64,000 nucleotides of DNA, from contig JAIUNZ010000005.1 in NCBI GenBank assembly GCA_020161455.1, positions 62,001 through 126,000 of the forward strand, given 5' to 3'. Position 1 is the first letter of the stretch. The number at the start of each line of letters is the position of its first letter. Below, piece after piece: positions 44,711 to 53,990 of the stretch. A model generated the notes under the pieces. The model searched no databases. It was not told where the DNA came from and saw only the letters and a list, made by a program, of their open reading frames with translations. A program made the translations under genes and the position numbers. The DNA is from Bacteroidota bacterium (GTDB taxonomy: Bacteria > Bacteroidota > Bacteroidia > Flavobacteriales > Flavobacteriaceae).

Positions 44711-45100
44711 ATGAAAAGAGAAATTCAAAATCGAACGGATGTATCATTGTTGGTTCATACTTTTTATGATAAAATAAGAGCTAATGAAGAAATTGGATTT
44801 TTTTTTAATGAAACCATCCACGATTGGGATAGTCATCTAGAAAAGTTAACCGATTTTTGGGAAAACAACTTGTTTGCTGTTCGAAAATATTTTGGAAATC
44901 CTATAGAAGCACATAATAAAGTTGATGAAAAATTTAACCAAAGTATTAATCCAAACATTTTTGGTTTGTGGTTAAATCTTTGGTTTGAGACTTTAGACGA
45001 GCTATTTGTGGGAGAAAATGTGGATATTCTAAAAAGACGTGCTCGCAAAATGGGAACATTTCTTATGGTCAATATTTATGAAAACAGAAAGAAAACCTAG
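44711..45100 (+). CDS. Group III truncated haemoglobin
   Basis: The 129-residue protein matches group III truncated globins: LVHTFYDKIRANEEIGFFFN, HLEKLTDFWENNLF, YFGNPIEAHNKVD (the His is in the proximal-helix region) and FGLWLNLWFETLDELFVGEN. These bind haem and are tied to NO or oxygen handling. It lies in a unit with a small membrane protein downstream of a Crp/Fnr regulator. The 3' end overlaps the convergent phosphopantetheinyl transferase gene by 4 bases. Confidence 0.92.
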   Translation: MKREIQNRTDVSLLVHTFYDKIRANEEIGFFFNETIHDWDSHLEKLTDFWENNLFAVRKYFGNPIEAHNKVDEKFNQSINPNIFGLWLNLWFETLDELFVGENVDILKRRARKMGTFLMVNIYENRKKT

Positions 45101-45726
45101 TTTGCTCTAAACGCTATAACTAAAATATAACTATCAACTTTTTGATGTTGAATATTAAATTGTTCAACTTGATTTTCAAATCTTAGTTCAGCACTACATT
45201 TTCCTACTGAAAGTTCGAATTTCTTTTCAAAAATATGGTTTTTGAAGCTAATTCCTTCTATATTTTTAATTTTGAAAATAGATTCCTTTATACCCCAAAT
45301 AACCGTTGCTTTCTCTAAAGCCTCTTCTTTTGAAAGATTTTCAAGATGCGAAACATCCATATATCGTGGTGCTAATTTCAAGGTTTTATCTTTTAAAATT
45401 TCTATATCAATTCCTAAATTACAGTCACTCACGGCTATCACCGAAAAATCATTAGAATGTGAAATTGAAATGTGTTTTCCATCCTTCAAATTTGGCTTTC
45501 CAAAATCATCATAATACAAATCAAAGTCATCATAACCAGCAACTTCTAGTAATTTTCGAACTGCTAAAAACCCTTTTTGATGACTTTCGGCTTTCATATT
45601 TTCAACTCTTGCCAACGAAACATCTTTTAAAACCACCGACCGAAAAAGTTCATTAAATGACTCGGAGATTTTCCAAACAAATATTTTGGTGTTATATTTT
45701 AAAGAAATAATTTGTTGAAGCGGCAT
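45097..45726 (-). CDS. 4'-phosphopantetheinyl transferase superfamily protein
   Basis: The 209-residue enzyme transfers the phosphopantetheine arm of CoA to a carrier protein. The Mg2+ and CoA motifs are in place: HISISHSNDFSVIAVSDCNL, LGIDIEIL and IWGIKESIFKI (the WGxKESxxK motif). The size and two-lobed pattern resemble Sfp-type enzymes rather than AcpS. No carrier protein gene is adjacent. Confidence 0.9.
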   Translation of the reverse strand: MPLQQIISLKYNTKIFVWKISESFNELFRSVVLKDVSLARVENMKAESHQKGFLAVRKLLEVAGYDDFDLYYDDFGKPNLKDGKHISISHSNDFSVIAVSDCNLGIDIEILKDKTLKLAPRYMDVSHLENLSKEEALEKATVIWGIKESIFKIKNIEGISFKNHIFEKKFELSVGKCSAELRFENQVEQFNIQHQKVDSYILVIAFRAN

Positions 45727-45796
45727 AAGTTCAAAATTACTTAATTGTTAATCAGAAAATTATACTATTAAACAATTCACAAAAGTTATAGAAATC

Positions 45797-45828
45797 TTTG
45801 TTTGCTGAAAGGTTATTGTGTAAATTTG
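45797..45828 (+). promoter_or_regulatory. Promoter of ahcY
   Basis: TTTG (45797-45800), 20 bases, TAAATTTG (45821-45828) match the Bacteroidota promoter. Confidence 0.75.
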
Positions 45829-45861
45829 CAGAAATTTTTAGCTAATATAAATAAATTATAG

Positions 45862-47178
45862 ATGAGTACACAAACTTTACCATTCGTAGCTTACAAAGTT
45901 AAGGACATTAACCTTGCGGCTTGGGGAAGAAAAGAAATTGAACTAGCAGAAGCTGAAATGCCAGGATTAATGGCACTTCGTGCTGAATATGGCGCAACAC
46001 AACCATTAAAAGGAGCAAGAATTGCAGGTTGTCTTCACATGACCATTCAAACTGCCGTATTAATCGAAACGTTGATTGCTCTTGGAGCAGAAGTTACTTG
46101 GTCCTCATGTAACATTTTTTCTACTCAAGACCAGGCAGCTGCTGCTATTGCTGCTGCCGGAATTCAAGTTTATGCTTGGAAAGGATTGAATGAAGAAGAA
46201 TTTGATTGGTGTATCGAGCAAACATTATTCTTTGGCGAAGAGAGAAAGCCTTTAAATATGATTTTGGATGATGGTGGCGATTTAACTAATATGGTTTTTG
46301 ACCGCTACCCAGAGTTAATACCAGGAATTAATGGATTGTCAGAAGAAACTACTACTGGTGTTCACCGTTTGTATGAAAGAATGAAAAATGGTACGTTGCA
46401 TATGCCGGCTATTAACGTAAACGATTCGGTTACTAAATCAAAATTTGATAACAAATACGGTTGTAAGGAGTCGGCTGTTGATGCCGTTCGTCGTGCTACA
46501 GATATTATGTTGGCAGGAAAAAGAGTTGTAGTGTGCGGATATGGCGATGTTGGAAAAGGAACAGCAGCATCATTTCGTGGTGCTGGTTCAATTGTAACCG
46601 TTACTGAAATTGATCCAATTTGTGCATTACAGGCTGCCATGGACGGTTTTGAAGTTAAAAAATTAAATACTGTTGTTGGAAATGCTGATATTATCATTAC
46701 AACAACGGGAAATAAAGATATTGTTCAAGGTTCGCACTTTGAGCAAATGAAAGACAAAACAATTGTTTGTAACATTGGACACTTTGATAACGAAATTGAT
46801 ATGGCATGGTTGAACAAAAACCACGGTGCATCAAAAATCGAAATCAAACCACAAGTTGATAAATATACTATTAAAGGTAAAGATATTATTATTTTGGCTG
46901 AAGGTCGTTTGGTTAACTTAGGTTGCGCAACGGGTCATCCAAGTTTTGTAATGAGTAATTCGTTTACAAACCAAACTTTGGCACAAATTGAATTATGGAC
47001 AAACATAGAAAACTATAAAAATGAAGTTTATATGTTGCCAAAACATTTAGATGAAAAAGTAGCTGCGTTACATCTTGCGAAACTTGGTGTTGAATTAGAA
47101 GAACTTAGACCGGAACAAGCTGAATATATTGGCGTAGATGTTAAAGGTCCATTCAAACCAGAATATTACAGGTATTAG
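45862..47178 (+). CDS. ahcY: Adenosylhomocysteinase
   Basis: The enzyme reversibly hydrolyses S-adenosylhomocysteine to adenosine and homocysteine, relieving inhibition of methyltransferases. The 438-residue protein has [46 protein letters not shown], the NAD-binding [30 protein letters not shown] and the C-terminal KPEYYRY that closes over the cofactor. The stop codon lies in a short seven-base repeat followed by a terminator. Confidence 0.98.
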   Translation: MSTQTLPFVAYKVKDINLAAWGRKEIELAEAEMPGLMALRAEYGATQPLKGARIAGCLHMTIQTAVLIETLIALGAEVTWSSCNIFSTQDQAAAAIAAAGIQVYAWKGLNEEEFDWCIEQTLFFGEERKPLNMILDDGGDLTNMVFDRYPELIPGINGLSEETTTGVHRLYERMKNGTLHMPAINVNDSVTKSKFDNKYGCKESAVDAVRRATDIMLAGKRVVVCGYGDVGKGTAASFRGAGSIVTVTEIDPICALQAAMDGFEVKKLNTVVGNADIIITTTGNKDIVQGSHFEQMKDKTIVCNIGHFDNEIDMAWLNKNHGASKIEIKPQVDKYTIKGKDIIILAEGRLVNLGCATGHPSFVMSNSFTNQTLAQIELWTNIENYKNEVYMLPKHLDEKVAALHLAKLGVELEELRPEQAEYIGVDVKGPFKPEYYRY

Positions 47179-47207
47179 TATTAAGATTTTAGTATTAAGT
47201 ATTAAGA
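47173..47207 (+). repeat. Five-unit heptamer repeat at the ahcY stop codon
   Basis: Units TATTAGT, ATTAAGA, TTTTAGT, ATTAAGT and ATTAAGA run without gaps. The first unit contains the TAG stop codon of ahcY. Confidence 0.7.
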
Positions 47208-47208
47208 C

Positions 47209-47238
47209 TAAAACCCTTGCTGAAAAGTGAGGGTTTTA
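47209..47238 (+). terminator. Terminator after ahcY
   Basis: TAAAACCCT pairs with AGGGTTTTA around an AT-rich loop and is followed by further T residues. Confidence 0.85.
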
Positions 47239-47350
47239 TTTTTGGGCTAATGCCAAGGTAGAGCGTTATCCGTTATAGTTTTCAAATCCATATTTCAAAG
47301 TTTCGCAAAAGCCACCACAGTTATCACTATTGCAAAGTCAAAGACATAAA

Positions 47351-47384
47351 AAAACCCAAACTCTTTTTGGAATTTGGGTTTTTA
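47351..47384. terminator. Terminator after rpmA
   Basis: AAAACCCAAA (47351-47360) pairs with TTTGGGTTTT. On the minus strand it follows the rpmA stop. Confidence 0.83.
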
Positions 47385-47403
47385 AATTTGAATTTTTAAA
47401 TTC

Positions 47404-47664
47404 TTATGCTTCAAAAGGAATTACAGAAACAAATGATTTATCATCACCTTTTTTCTGAAACTTAACAACTCCATCAACTCTTGCATGCAAAGTATGATCT
47501 TTACCCATGTAAACGTTTTCTCCTGGATTGTGTTTTGAACCTCTTTGTCTTACGATGATATTTCCAGCAATTGCAGCTTGTCCACCATAAATCTTAACGC
47601 CTAAACGTTTTGATTCTGATTCTCTACCATTCTTCGAACTACCGACACCTTTTTTGTGAGCCAT
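47404..47664 (-). CDS. rpmA: 50S ribosomal protein L27
   Basis: The 86-residue protein starts [20 protein letters not shown] and contains [20 protein letters not shown], typical of L27. It has no N-terminal extension of the kind cleaved by Prp in Firmicutes. It follows rplU after 32 bases in the usual rplU-rpmA order. Confidence 0.98.
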   Translation of the reverse strand: MAHKKGVGSSKNGRESESKRLGVKIYGGQAAIAGNIIVRQRGSKHNPGENVYMGKDHTLHARVDGVVKFQKKGDDKSFVSVIPFEA

Positions 47665-47696
47665 GATGTTTTGGTTTTTATAAGTTAATACTAAAA

Positions 47697-48341
47697 TTAA
47701 ACAGCTCTACCGCCGTTTAATTCATCTTGTAATTTTTTTAATTCATCCATTTTTCCATCAGCAGCAAGTTGTGCTTGTTGTGCCCATGTTGTTGGATCTA
47801 AATGTTGTACTTTAGATTCAGATGCATCTAAAATTGCTTTAACGTCTTCAGCAGATGTTTTAGCTAATTTAGCGAAAGTATCAACTCCCGCAGCCACTAA
47901 TGCTTCTGCTGCTTTTGGACCAACACCTTCCACTAATGTTAAATCATCACCTTTTTTTGATGCTTTTGGAGCTTTCTCAGCTTTTGGAGCTTCAACTTTT
48001 TCTGCTTTTGGAGCTGCTTTCTTAGCACCAGTTGCAGATATACCTTCCACAAGAATTTGTGTTAAGTATTGTCTGTGACCATTTCTTTTCTTGTAACCTT
48101 TTCTTCTTTTCTTTTTGAAAACGATTACTTTATCACCTTTTAAGTGTTGTAACACTTTGGCTTCTACTGAAGCACCTTCTATAGCTGGGGCGCCTAAAGT
48201 TACGTTACCATTATCGTCTAATAAAAGGACTTTGTCAAAAGAAACTTTTGAACCTTCATCAGATGCTAAACGGTGAACATAAACCTTTTGGTCTTTGCTT
48301 ACTTTGAATTGTTGCCCTGCTATCTCTACGATTGCGTACAT
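47697..48341 (-). CDS. rplU: 50S ribosomal protein L21 with C-terminal HhH extension
   Basis: Residues ~1-105 are L21 ([50 protein letters not shown]). The remaining ~110 residues are unusual: a Lys/Ala/Pro/Glu linker ([20 protein letters not shown]) and a helix-hairpin-helix-like domain ([37 protein letters not shown]). At 214 residues it is twice the usual length. The extension resembles the small HhH domains that bind nucleic acid. L21-linker-HhH forms occur in Bacteroidota; the role of the extension is not known. Confidence 0.95.
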   Translation of the reverse strand: MYAIVEIAGQQFKVSKDQKVYVHRLASDEGSKVSFDKVLLLDDNGNVTLGAPAIEGASVEAKVLQHLKGDKVIVFKKKRRKGYKKRNGHRQYLTQILVEGISATGAKKAAPKAEKVEAPKAEKAPKASKKGDDLTLVEGVGPKAAEALVAAGVDTFAKLAKTSAEDVKAILDASESKVQHLDPTTWAQQAQLAADGKMDELKKLQDELNGGRAV

Positions 48342-48373
48342 AACAAATTGTTTAATTAATTTTTTTAAGAGTG

Positions 48374-48403
48374 CAAATATACAACTAATTCCTTTTTGTA
48401 CAA
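48374..48403 (-). promoter_or_regulatory. Promoter of the rplU-rpmA operon
   Basis: On the minus strand TTG (48403-48401), 19 bases, TATATTTG (48381-48374) match the consensus. Confidence 0.78.
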
Positions 48404-48554
48404 CATCTTGAGAAAAATTATTACCAATAATACTAAATTAATGATTTAAACACTCATTTATATTCAAAAAAAGAAAAAAAAAGGTATTTTTGATGTAACA
48501 AACATAAAAGTTGTGTTACTAATATAACTATCAACGAAAAAATTACATTTCTTT

Positions 48555-49880
48555 ATGAAAAAATCATTAATTGCTTTAAGTACAATGCTTATGCTAAGTG
48601 GAATTACTTCTGCACAAAAGGTTGCTTTTGAAGAGTACGACTTGGACAATGGAATGCACGTTATTTTACATAACGACCCATCGGCTCCAGTTGTTATTAC
48701 TTCTGTTATGTATCACGTAGGTTCGAAAGACGAAAATCCAGAGAGAACAGGTTTTGCGCACTTTTTTGAACATTTATTATTTGAAGGTACAAAAAATATA
48801 GGTCGTGGTGAATGGTTTAAAATTGTTACTGCTAATGGTGGAACAAATAATGCCAACACCTCTGACGACAGAACCTATTATTTTGAAGTTTTCCCTTCAA
48901 ACAGTCTTGAGGTTGGTTTATGGATGGAATCAGAACGTTTAATGCATCCGGTTATTAACCAAATTGGGGTGGACACACAAAACGAAGTTGTTAAAGAAGA
49001 AAAAAGATTACGTGTTGACAATCAACCTTATGGGAACTTGATTGCGCAGGTTAAGAAAAACATGTTTGTAAATCATCCTTACCGATGGGCTACTATTGGT
49101 TCTATGGAACATCTTGATGCAGCAACTTTGGAAGAATTTCAAGCATTTAACAAAAAATTCTACTCTCCGAATAACGCAGTTCTTGTAGTAGCTGGTCAAA
49201 TTGACATTGCGCAAACAAAAGCTTGGATTCAAAAATATTTTGGTCCAATTCCAAGAGGTGAAAAAATAACTAAAAAAACGTTTGTTGAAGAACCAATCAC
49301 AAAAACGATAAGAGCTACTTATGAAGACCCTAACATCCAAAAACCAATGGTTGTTGCTGCATACAGAACTCCATCGATGAAAACTCGTGATGCAAGAGTT
49401 TTAGACATGATTTCAACTATTTTAAGTGATGGTAAAAGCTCTCGTTTGTACAAAAAAATTGTTGACGACAAAAAAATGGCTTTACAAATTGGGGCATTTA
49501 ATTACAGTCAAGAAGATTATGGTCAATACATTCTTTACGGAATGCCTCAAGGTGAATTTACTTCTGAAGATCTAATCAAAGAAATTGATGAAGAAATTGT
49601 AAAACTTCAAACTGATTTGATTTCTGAAAATGATTATCAAAAACTACAAAACATCTATGAAAATAATTATGTAAACAGTAATTCAAGCGTGGAAGGTATT
49701 GCCGAAAATCTTGCCTCTTATTACCTATTATATGGTGATGTAAATTTAATCAATACAGAAAATGCAATGTATCGTTCCATCACTAGAGAAGAAATTAGAG
49801 ATGTAGCTAGAAAATATTTAAACCCAAATCAAAGATTGATTTTGGATTACGTACCTGCTAAAGACAAAGCTCAAAACTAA
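48555..49880 (+). CDS. M16 zinc peptidase, catalytic subunit type
   Basis: The 441-residue protein has a signal peptide (MKKSLIALSTMLMLSGITSA). The inverted zinc motif is HFFEH (H69, E72, H73) within RTGFAHFFEHLLFEGTKN, with the third ligand region EVVKEEKRLRVDNQP downstream. The second M16 domain follows (PMVVAAYRTPSMKTRDARVL). It is the active member of a two-gene pair; the next gene, 14 bases on, encodes a larger relative without the zinc motif. By analogy to other bacterial M16B pairs the two may form a periplasmic heterodimer. Confidence 0.94.
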   Translation: MKKSLIALSTMLMLSGITSAQKVAFEEYDLDNGMHVILHNDPSAPVVITSVMYHVGSKDENPERTGFAHFFEHLLFEGTKNIGRGEWFKIVTANGGTNNANTSDDRTYYFEVFPSNSLEVGLWMESERLMHPVINQIGVDTQNEVVKEEKRLRVDNQPYGNLIAQVKKNMFVNHPYRWATIGSMEHLDAATLEEFQAFNKKFYSPNNAVLVVAGQIDIAQTKAWIQKYFGPIPRGEKITKKTFVEEPITKTIRATYEDPNIQKPMVVAAYRTPSMKTRDARVLDMISTILSDGKSSRLYKKIVDDKKMALQIGAFNYSQEDYGQYILYGMPQGEFTSEDLIKEIDEEIVKLQTDLISENDYQKLQNIYENNYVNSNSSVEGIAENLASYYLLYGDVNLINTENAMYRSITREEIRDVARKYLNPNQRLILDYVPAKDKAQN

Positions 49881-49894
49881 GACCAAAAATTATT

Positions 49895-51949
49895 ATGAAA
49901 AAAATAGCAATTATATTATCAAGCTTGTTTTTAACAATTACTATGCAAGCACAAGACAGAACTCAACCAAAACCTGGACCTTCTCCTAAAATTAATATTA
50001 AGAAACCAGAAACTTTTTCATTGCCAAACGGACTAAAAGTGCTAGTAGTTGAAGACCACAAACTACCAAGAGTGTCTTATAGTTTAACAATTGACAATGC
50101 ACCCTATGCAGAAGGTAACAAAAAAGGAGTTTCAGAGTTAACAAGCAGTCTTTTAGGAAATGGATCAACAAAAACACCAAAAGACAAGTTCAATGAAGAG
50201 ATAGATTTTTTGGGCGCAAACATCAATTTCTATGCCTCTGGTGCTTCTGCTAATGGTTTATCAAAATATTCGAAAAGAATATTAGAATTAATGGCGGAAG
50301 GTGCTTTAATGCCAAATTTTACTCAAGAAGAATTTGATAAAGATAGAGACAAATTAATCGAAGGATTAAAAACACAAGAAAAAAGTGTTTCGGCAGCAGC
50401 AAATAGAGTTCAAGATGTTTTAGCCTATGGGAAAAATCATCCTTCTGGAGAATATTTATCCGAAGAAACCATTAATAATGTTTCTTTAGCTGATGTTAAA
50501 AACAACTATAGAACCTATTTTGTTCCAGAGAATGCTTATCTAGTAGTTGTTGGTGATGTTAAACCAAAGGAAATTAAAAAAATGGTTGAAAGCCTTTTTG
50601 GGTCATGGGTAAAAGCAACTGCTCCAAGATTAACCTATTCAAATCCTAAAAACGTTCAATATACTCAAATCAATTTTGTGGATATGCCAAATGCGGTACA
50701 ATCAGAAATTGCCTTAGTAAATACTGTAAGTTTGAAATATTCAGATCCTGATTATTTTCCTGTAATTGTTGCCAATCAAGTATATGGTGGTGACTTTAAC
50801 AGTTACTTAAACATGAACTTGAGAGAAGCACATGGTTGGACGTATGGCGCTAGATCATATGTAGGAAATGACAAATATGGCGATAGTAAATTTGCTGCCA
50901 GCACACAAGTTAGAAATACAGTTACCGATAGTGCAGTAGTTGAAGCTTTGAAAGAATTGAAAAAAATCAGAACTGAAAAAGTTGACGAAACTGTTCTAAA
51001 AAATGTAAAGGCGGGTTACATTGGACGCTTTGTTATGCAAGTTGAAAAACCAGCTACAGTGGCTCGTTATGCACTAAACATTCAGACCGAAGGTTTGCCA
51101 GCAGATTTTTATGAAAACTATATCAAAAACATTAATGCTGTAACTCCAGAAGACATCATGAGAGTTGCCAATAAATACATGTTAGCTGATAATCTTAGAA
51201 TTATTGTAGTTGGAAAAGCTACTGATGTATTACCAGGTTTAGAAAAATTAAAAATTCCAATTTTCTATTTTGATAAATATGGTGCTCCGACAGAAAAACC
51301 TGCTATGAAAAAAGCTGCACCAGCTGGCGTAACTGCAAAATCGGTTATAGAAAACTATATCAAAGCAATTGGTGGTGAAAAAGCTGTTATGGCAGTAAAA
51401 ACAGTATCTATAACAGGTTCTGCAACAATTCCTCAAGCTCCAGCACCAATCAAAATGATGATAAAAAAAGACAACAAAGGAAGATCTTTATTGGTTATTT
51501 CAATGGATGGAATGGGCGAATTGAACAGACAAGTTGTAACTGAAAAAGGCGGTTATTCCTCAGCTCAAGGTCAACGAAAAGAAATGACTGCTGAAGAATT
51601 TGCTGAAGAAAAAGAAACCGCAGCAACTTTTGACGAATTAGTTTTAATTAATAACCCAAATTTAGTTCTTGATGGCATTGAACCAATGAATGGAACTGAT
51701 GCTTATGTAATTAAAAACGGAAAAACAACTTTATATTACGATGTAAAATCAGGATTAAAGCTTTCAGAATCTAAACTTGAAGAGCAAGGCGACAAAAAAA
51801 TGACTGTAACTACTGCTTACAGTGATTATAAAGACGTTAAAGGAGTTAAAATTCCTCATGCAATAACAATCAATCAAGGATTTGAATTAAACTTTATCAT
51901 GAGCGATGTGAAAGTTAACGAAGGTGTAACTGACGCTGATTTCAAATAA
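49895..51949 (+). CDS. M16-family protein without zinc motif, with C-terminal extension
   Basis: The 684-residue protein has a signal peptide (MKKIAIILSSLFLTITMQAQ) and two M16 domains (about 30-450), but the position of HxxEH reads GVSELTSSLLGNGS, so it cannot bind zinc there. A region near EMNLREAHGWTYGARSYVGN is the substrate-binding partner motif. After residue ~465 is a ~215-residue extension (VIENYIKAIGGEKAVMAVKT, TLYYDVKSGLKLSESKLEEQ) that resembles the LolA/LppX lipoprotein-sorting fold. It is probably the non-catalytic subunit of the preceding peptidase. Confidence 0.9.
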   Translation: MKKIAIILSSLFLTITMQAQDRTQPKPGPSPKINIKKPETFSLPNGLKVLVVEDHKLPRVSYSLTIDNAPYAEGNKKGVSELTSSLLGNGSTKTPKDKFNEEIDFLGANINFYASGASANGLSKYSKRILELMAEGALMPNFTQEEFDKDRDKLIEGLKTQEKSVSAAANRVQDVLAYGKNHPSGEYLSEETINNVSLADVKNNYRTYFVPENAYLVVVGDVKPKEIKKMVESLFGSWVKATAPRLTYSNPKNVQYTQINFVDMPNAVQSEIALVNTVSLKYSDPDYFPVIVANQVYGGDFNSYLNMNLREAHGWTYGARSYVGNDKYGDSKFAASTQVRNTVTDSAVVEALKELKKIRTEKVDETVLKNVKAGYIGRFVMQVEKPATVARYALNIQTEGLPADFYENYIKNINAVTPEDIMRVANKYMLADNLRIIVVGKATDVLPGLEKLKIPIFYFDKYGAPTEKPAMKKAAPAGVTAKSVIENYIKAIGGEKAVMAVKTVSITGSATIPQAPAPIKMMIKKDNKGRSLLVISMDGMGELNRQVVTEKGGYSSAQGQRKEMTAEEFAEEKETAATFDELVLINNPNLVLDGIEPMNGTDAYVIKNGKTTLYYDVKSGLKLSESKLEEQGDKKMTVTTAYSDYKDVKGVKIPHAITINQGFELNFIMSDVKVNEGVTDADFK

Positions 51950-51973
51950 GAAATACTTTTTTATTTATAGAAG

Positions 51974-52008
51974 AAACCGTTTCAATTAATTTTGAAACGG
52001 TTTTTTAT
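51974..52008. terminator. Bidirectional terminator between the M16 pair and the EamA gene
   Basis: AAACCGTTTCAA (51974-51985) pairs with TTGAAACGGTTT (51992-52003), followed by T residues. Confidence 0.88.
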
Positions 52009-52871
52009 TTTTTACTCGACATGTAAACTCCAACCAAAATAATAAAAGCTCCAATTACTTGCACTGGCGTTAAAAATTCACCATCTAACAAACCCCAAAA
52101 AAAGGCAACAATTGGAATTAAATAAGTTACCGAAGTAGCAAAAACTGGCGACGAAATTTGAATCAACTTAAAGAAAATAATATTCGCAATACCAGTTCCT
52201 AGAATTCCTAAAATTAGGATATATACTGTAGCATTTTGAACTTCCACTTCACTTATAATTGAACAAAAATTGGTAAAATACAAAACAATACTTGCTGGAA
52301 TTAATAACACAAAAAAGTTTCCTGTAGTTATTGCCAATGGCTTAATATCGGATAAATGCTTTTTAATCAAATTTACATTCGTGGCATAACAAATAGAAGC
52401 GATAATAACCAAAATAGTATAAAAGTAATTTTGATTTGGATGATGAACTGCACCATTTAAAATCAACAACAGTGTGCCACACAAACCAATAAACACACCT
52501 ATTATTTGCGTTCTTTTAAAAGCAACCCCAAAAAATAAACCACCTAGTAGTAGTGTGTTTAAAGGTGTTAATGAATTCAAGATAGAACTCACAGAACTAC
52601 TAATTTGTGTTTGAGCAAAAGCAAACAAAAAAGCAGGAAAAAATGTTCCCAAAAAAGCAGTTAATGCAATAAATTTCCATTTATGAAGTGGTATGGTTGG
52701 CAAGGATTTAAATCCAAGAATTAACAAAAAAATTGAAGAAAAGATGATTCGTAATGAACCCAATTGAAATGGTGACAAAGCAACTAATCCTTTTTTAATC
52801 AGAATAAATGAACTTCCCCAAATGAGTGCTAAAACGATTAAATAAACCCATTTTATTTGAAGTGATTTCAT
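52005..52871 (-). CDS. EamA-family (DMT superfamily) transporter
   Basis: The 288-residue protein has ten hydrophobic helices in two EamA repeats (VYLIVLALIWGSSFILIKKG begins the first; YFYTILVIIASICYATNVNL the second). Such proteins export or import amino acids and metabolites. The substrate cannot be told. It is monocistronic. Confidence 0.9.
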   Translation of the reverse strand: MKSLQIKWVYLIVLALIWGSSFILIKKGLVALSPFQLGSLRIIFSSIFLLILGFKSLPTIPLHKWKFIALTAFLGTFFPAFLFAFAQTQISSSVSSILNSLTPLNTLLLGGLFFGVAFKRTQIIGVFIGLCGTLLLILNGAVHHPNQNYFYTILVIIASICYATNVNLIKKHLSDIKPLAITTGNFFVLLIPASIVLYFTNFCSIISEVEVQNATVYILILGILGTGIANIIFFKLIQISSPVFATSVTYLIPIVAFFWGLLDGEFLTPVQVIGAFIILVGVYMSSKK

Positions 52872-52986
52872 GAATGTTTTTTTTAGGATTCAAATTTTGT
52901 AATTATTTTAAGAATAATAACTTTAATTTTTAATTATTTTTGTACTGTCCTAAAATTTACAAATACTAATACTAAAAATATATTTT

Positions 52987-53370
52987 ATGAAATTTACAAG
53001 TTCCATCTTTACATTAGCATTATGTACATTATTTTTAACTGGTTGTAAAGAAACAAACTCAAAAGCTGAATCACAAACTAACGCTTCAGACTCTGTAACC
53101 ATAGAAAGCAAAAAAACAATTGCTACTAAACCCGAAACGGCATCATTTACTATTGATGGCATGAGTTGTGCAATAGGTTGTGCAAAAACAATTGAGAAAA
53201 AGCTATCTTCAACAGAAGGTGTTCAAGATGCAAAAGTTGATTTTGACAAAAAGGAAGCAACCGTTAATTTTGATGCTGCTATAATTTCACCAGAGAAAAT
53301 CCAAGAAATTGTTGAAAAAACAGCTGACGGAAAAACATATAAAGTTTCTGATGTTAAGATAAAAGTATAA
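52987..53370 (+). CDS. Heavy-metal-associated domain lipoprotein
   Basis: The 127-residue protein has a lipoprotein signal with lipobox LTGCKE, a Ser/Thr/Lys linker, and an HMA fold (SFTIDGMSC, VQDAKVDFDKKEATVNFD, KIQEIVEKTADGKTYKV). The metal motif is GMSCAIGCAKTIE, so the two Cys are separated by three residues (CxxxC) rather than the CxxC of copper chaperones. It probably binds a soft metal at the outer face of a membrane. A palindromic terminator follows. Confidence 0.88.
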   Translation: MKFTSSIFTLALCTLFLTGCKETNSKAESQTNASDSVTIESKKTIATKPETASFTIDGMSCAIGCAKTIEKKLSSTEGVQDAKVDFDKKEATVNFDAAIISPEKIQEIVEKTADGKTYKVSDVKIKV

Positions 53371-53390
53371 TTCAAAAACAAATGACTCAT

Positions 53391-53419
53391 AAAAAAATCC
53401 AGCAATTGCTGGATTTTTT
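53391..53419. terminator. Bidirectional palindromic terminator
   Basis: TCCAGCAATTGCTGGA (53398-53413) is a perfect palindrome flanked by A and T runs. It lies between the HMA lipoprotein gene and the convergent gldD. Confidence 0.9.
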
Positions 53420-53426
53420 GCTTAAA

Positions 53427-53990
53427 TCAATTCTTCCATTGCAACGATTCCATTAAATGTTGCATATCATCGCGAACATAGCTTGTCGCTGGCATAATCG
53501 AGTCAAAATTAGGTTTGGCATAGAAATAAACCGAACCAGTTACAAAATGCTTCACACTATCGGTAACATAAAACTGAGCATTTGTTGCCGCATTTCCGTT
53601 AACTCTATAAAACATACCATATACTTTACTATCAGCGTTGATAAACGGCTGTTCTTGAATTGCATCAGCCTTAATCACGTGTTCAAAAGTCAATTTTTGT
53701 GCATCTCGAAGTAATTTGTCTATATTGTTAGAAACTGGTTTGTATGTCAAATAAATAGTAGCTTTCATTTTTGGATAATGAATGCTAAAACCGCAATTTT
53801 TATCTTCTTTCACATCAACTTCATCGTTTACATCAAAAGTAAAAGGACAAGCATCAGAGTAAAAAACATATTCCGCCAAAGGATAATCCAATCGGAGTTG
53901 ACTGGCTGGTTTTGGCAAAACATCGTCTTTACAGCTAAAAAACAAAACCATAATTACTAAAACTAAAATATGTTTGAAATTGATTTTCAT
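53427..53990 (-). CDS. gldD: Gliding motility lipoprotein GldD
   Basis: GldD is an essential lipoprotein of the gliding machinery and type IX secretion in Flavobacterium. The 187-residue protein has a lipoprotein signal (ILVLVIMVLFFSCKDD) and family motifs: PKPASQLRLDYPLAEYV, CPFTFDVNDEVDVKEDKNC, NGNAATNAQFYVTDSVKHFV and GSVYFYAKPNFDSI. It directly follows gldE, with one base shared, in the order ssb-gldE-gldD known from F. johnsoniae. Confidence 0.96.
   Translation of the reverse strand: MKINFKHILVLVIMVLFFSCKDDVLPKPASQLRLDYPLAEYVFYSDACPFTFDVNDEVDVKEDKNCGFSIHYPKMKATIYLTYKPVSNNIDKLLRDAQKLTFEHVIKADAIQEQPFINADSKVYGMFYRVNGNAATNAQFYVTDSVKHFVTGSVYFYAKPNFDSIMPATSYVRDDMQHLMESLQWKN

Noticed and set aside
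45727-45861. SAM or SAH riboswitch before ahcY
   Set aside because: The 135-base leader has a clear promoter only ~35 bases before the start and no conserved aptamer core.
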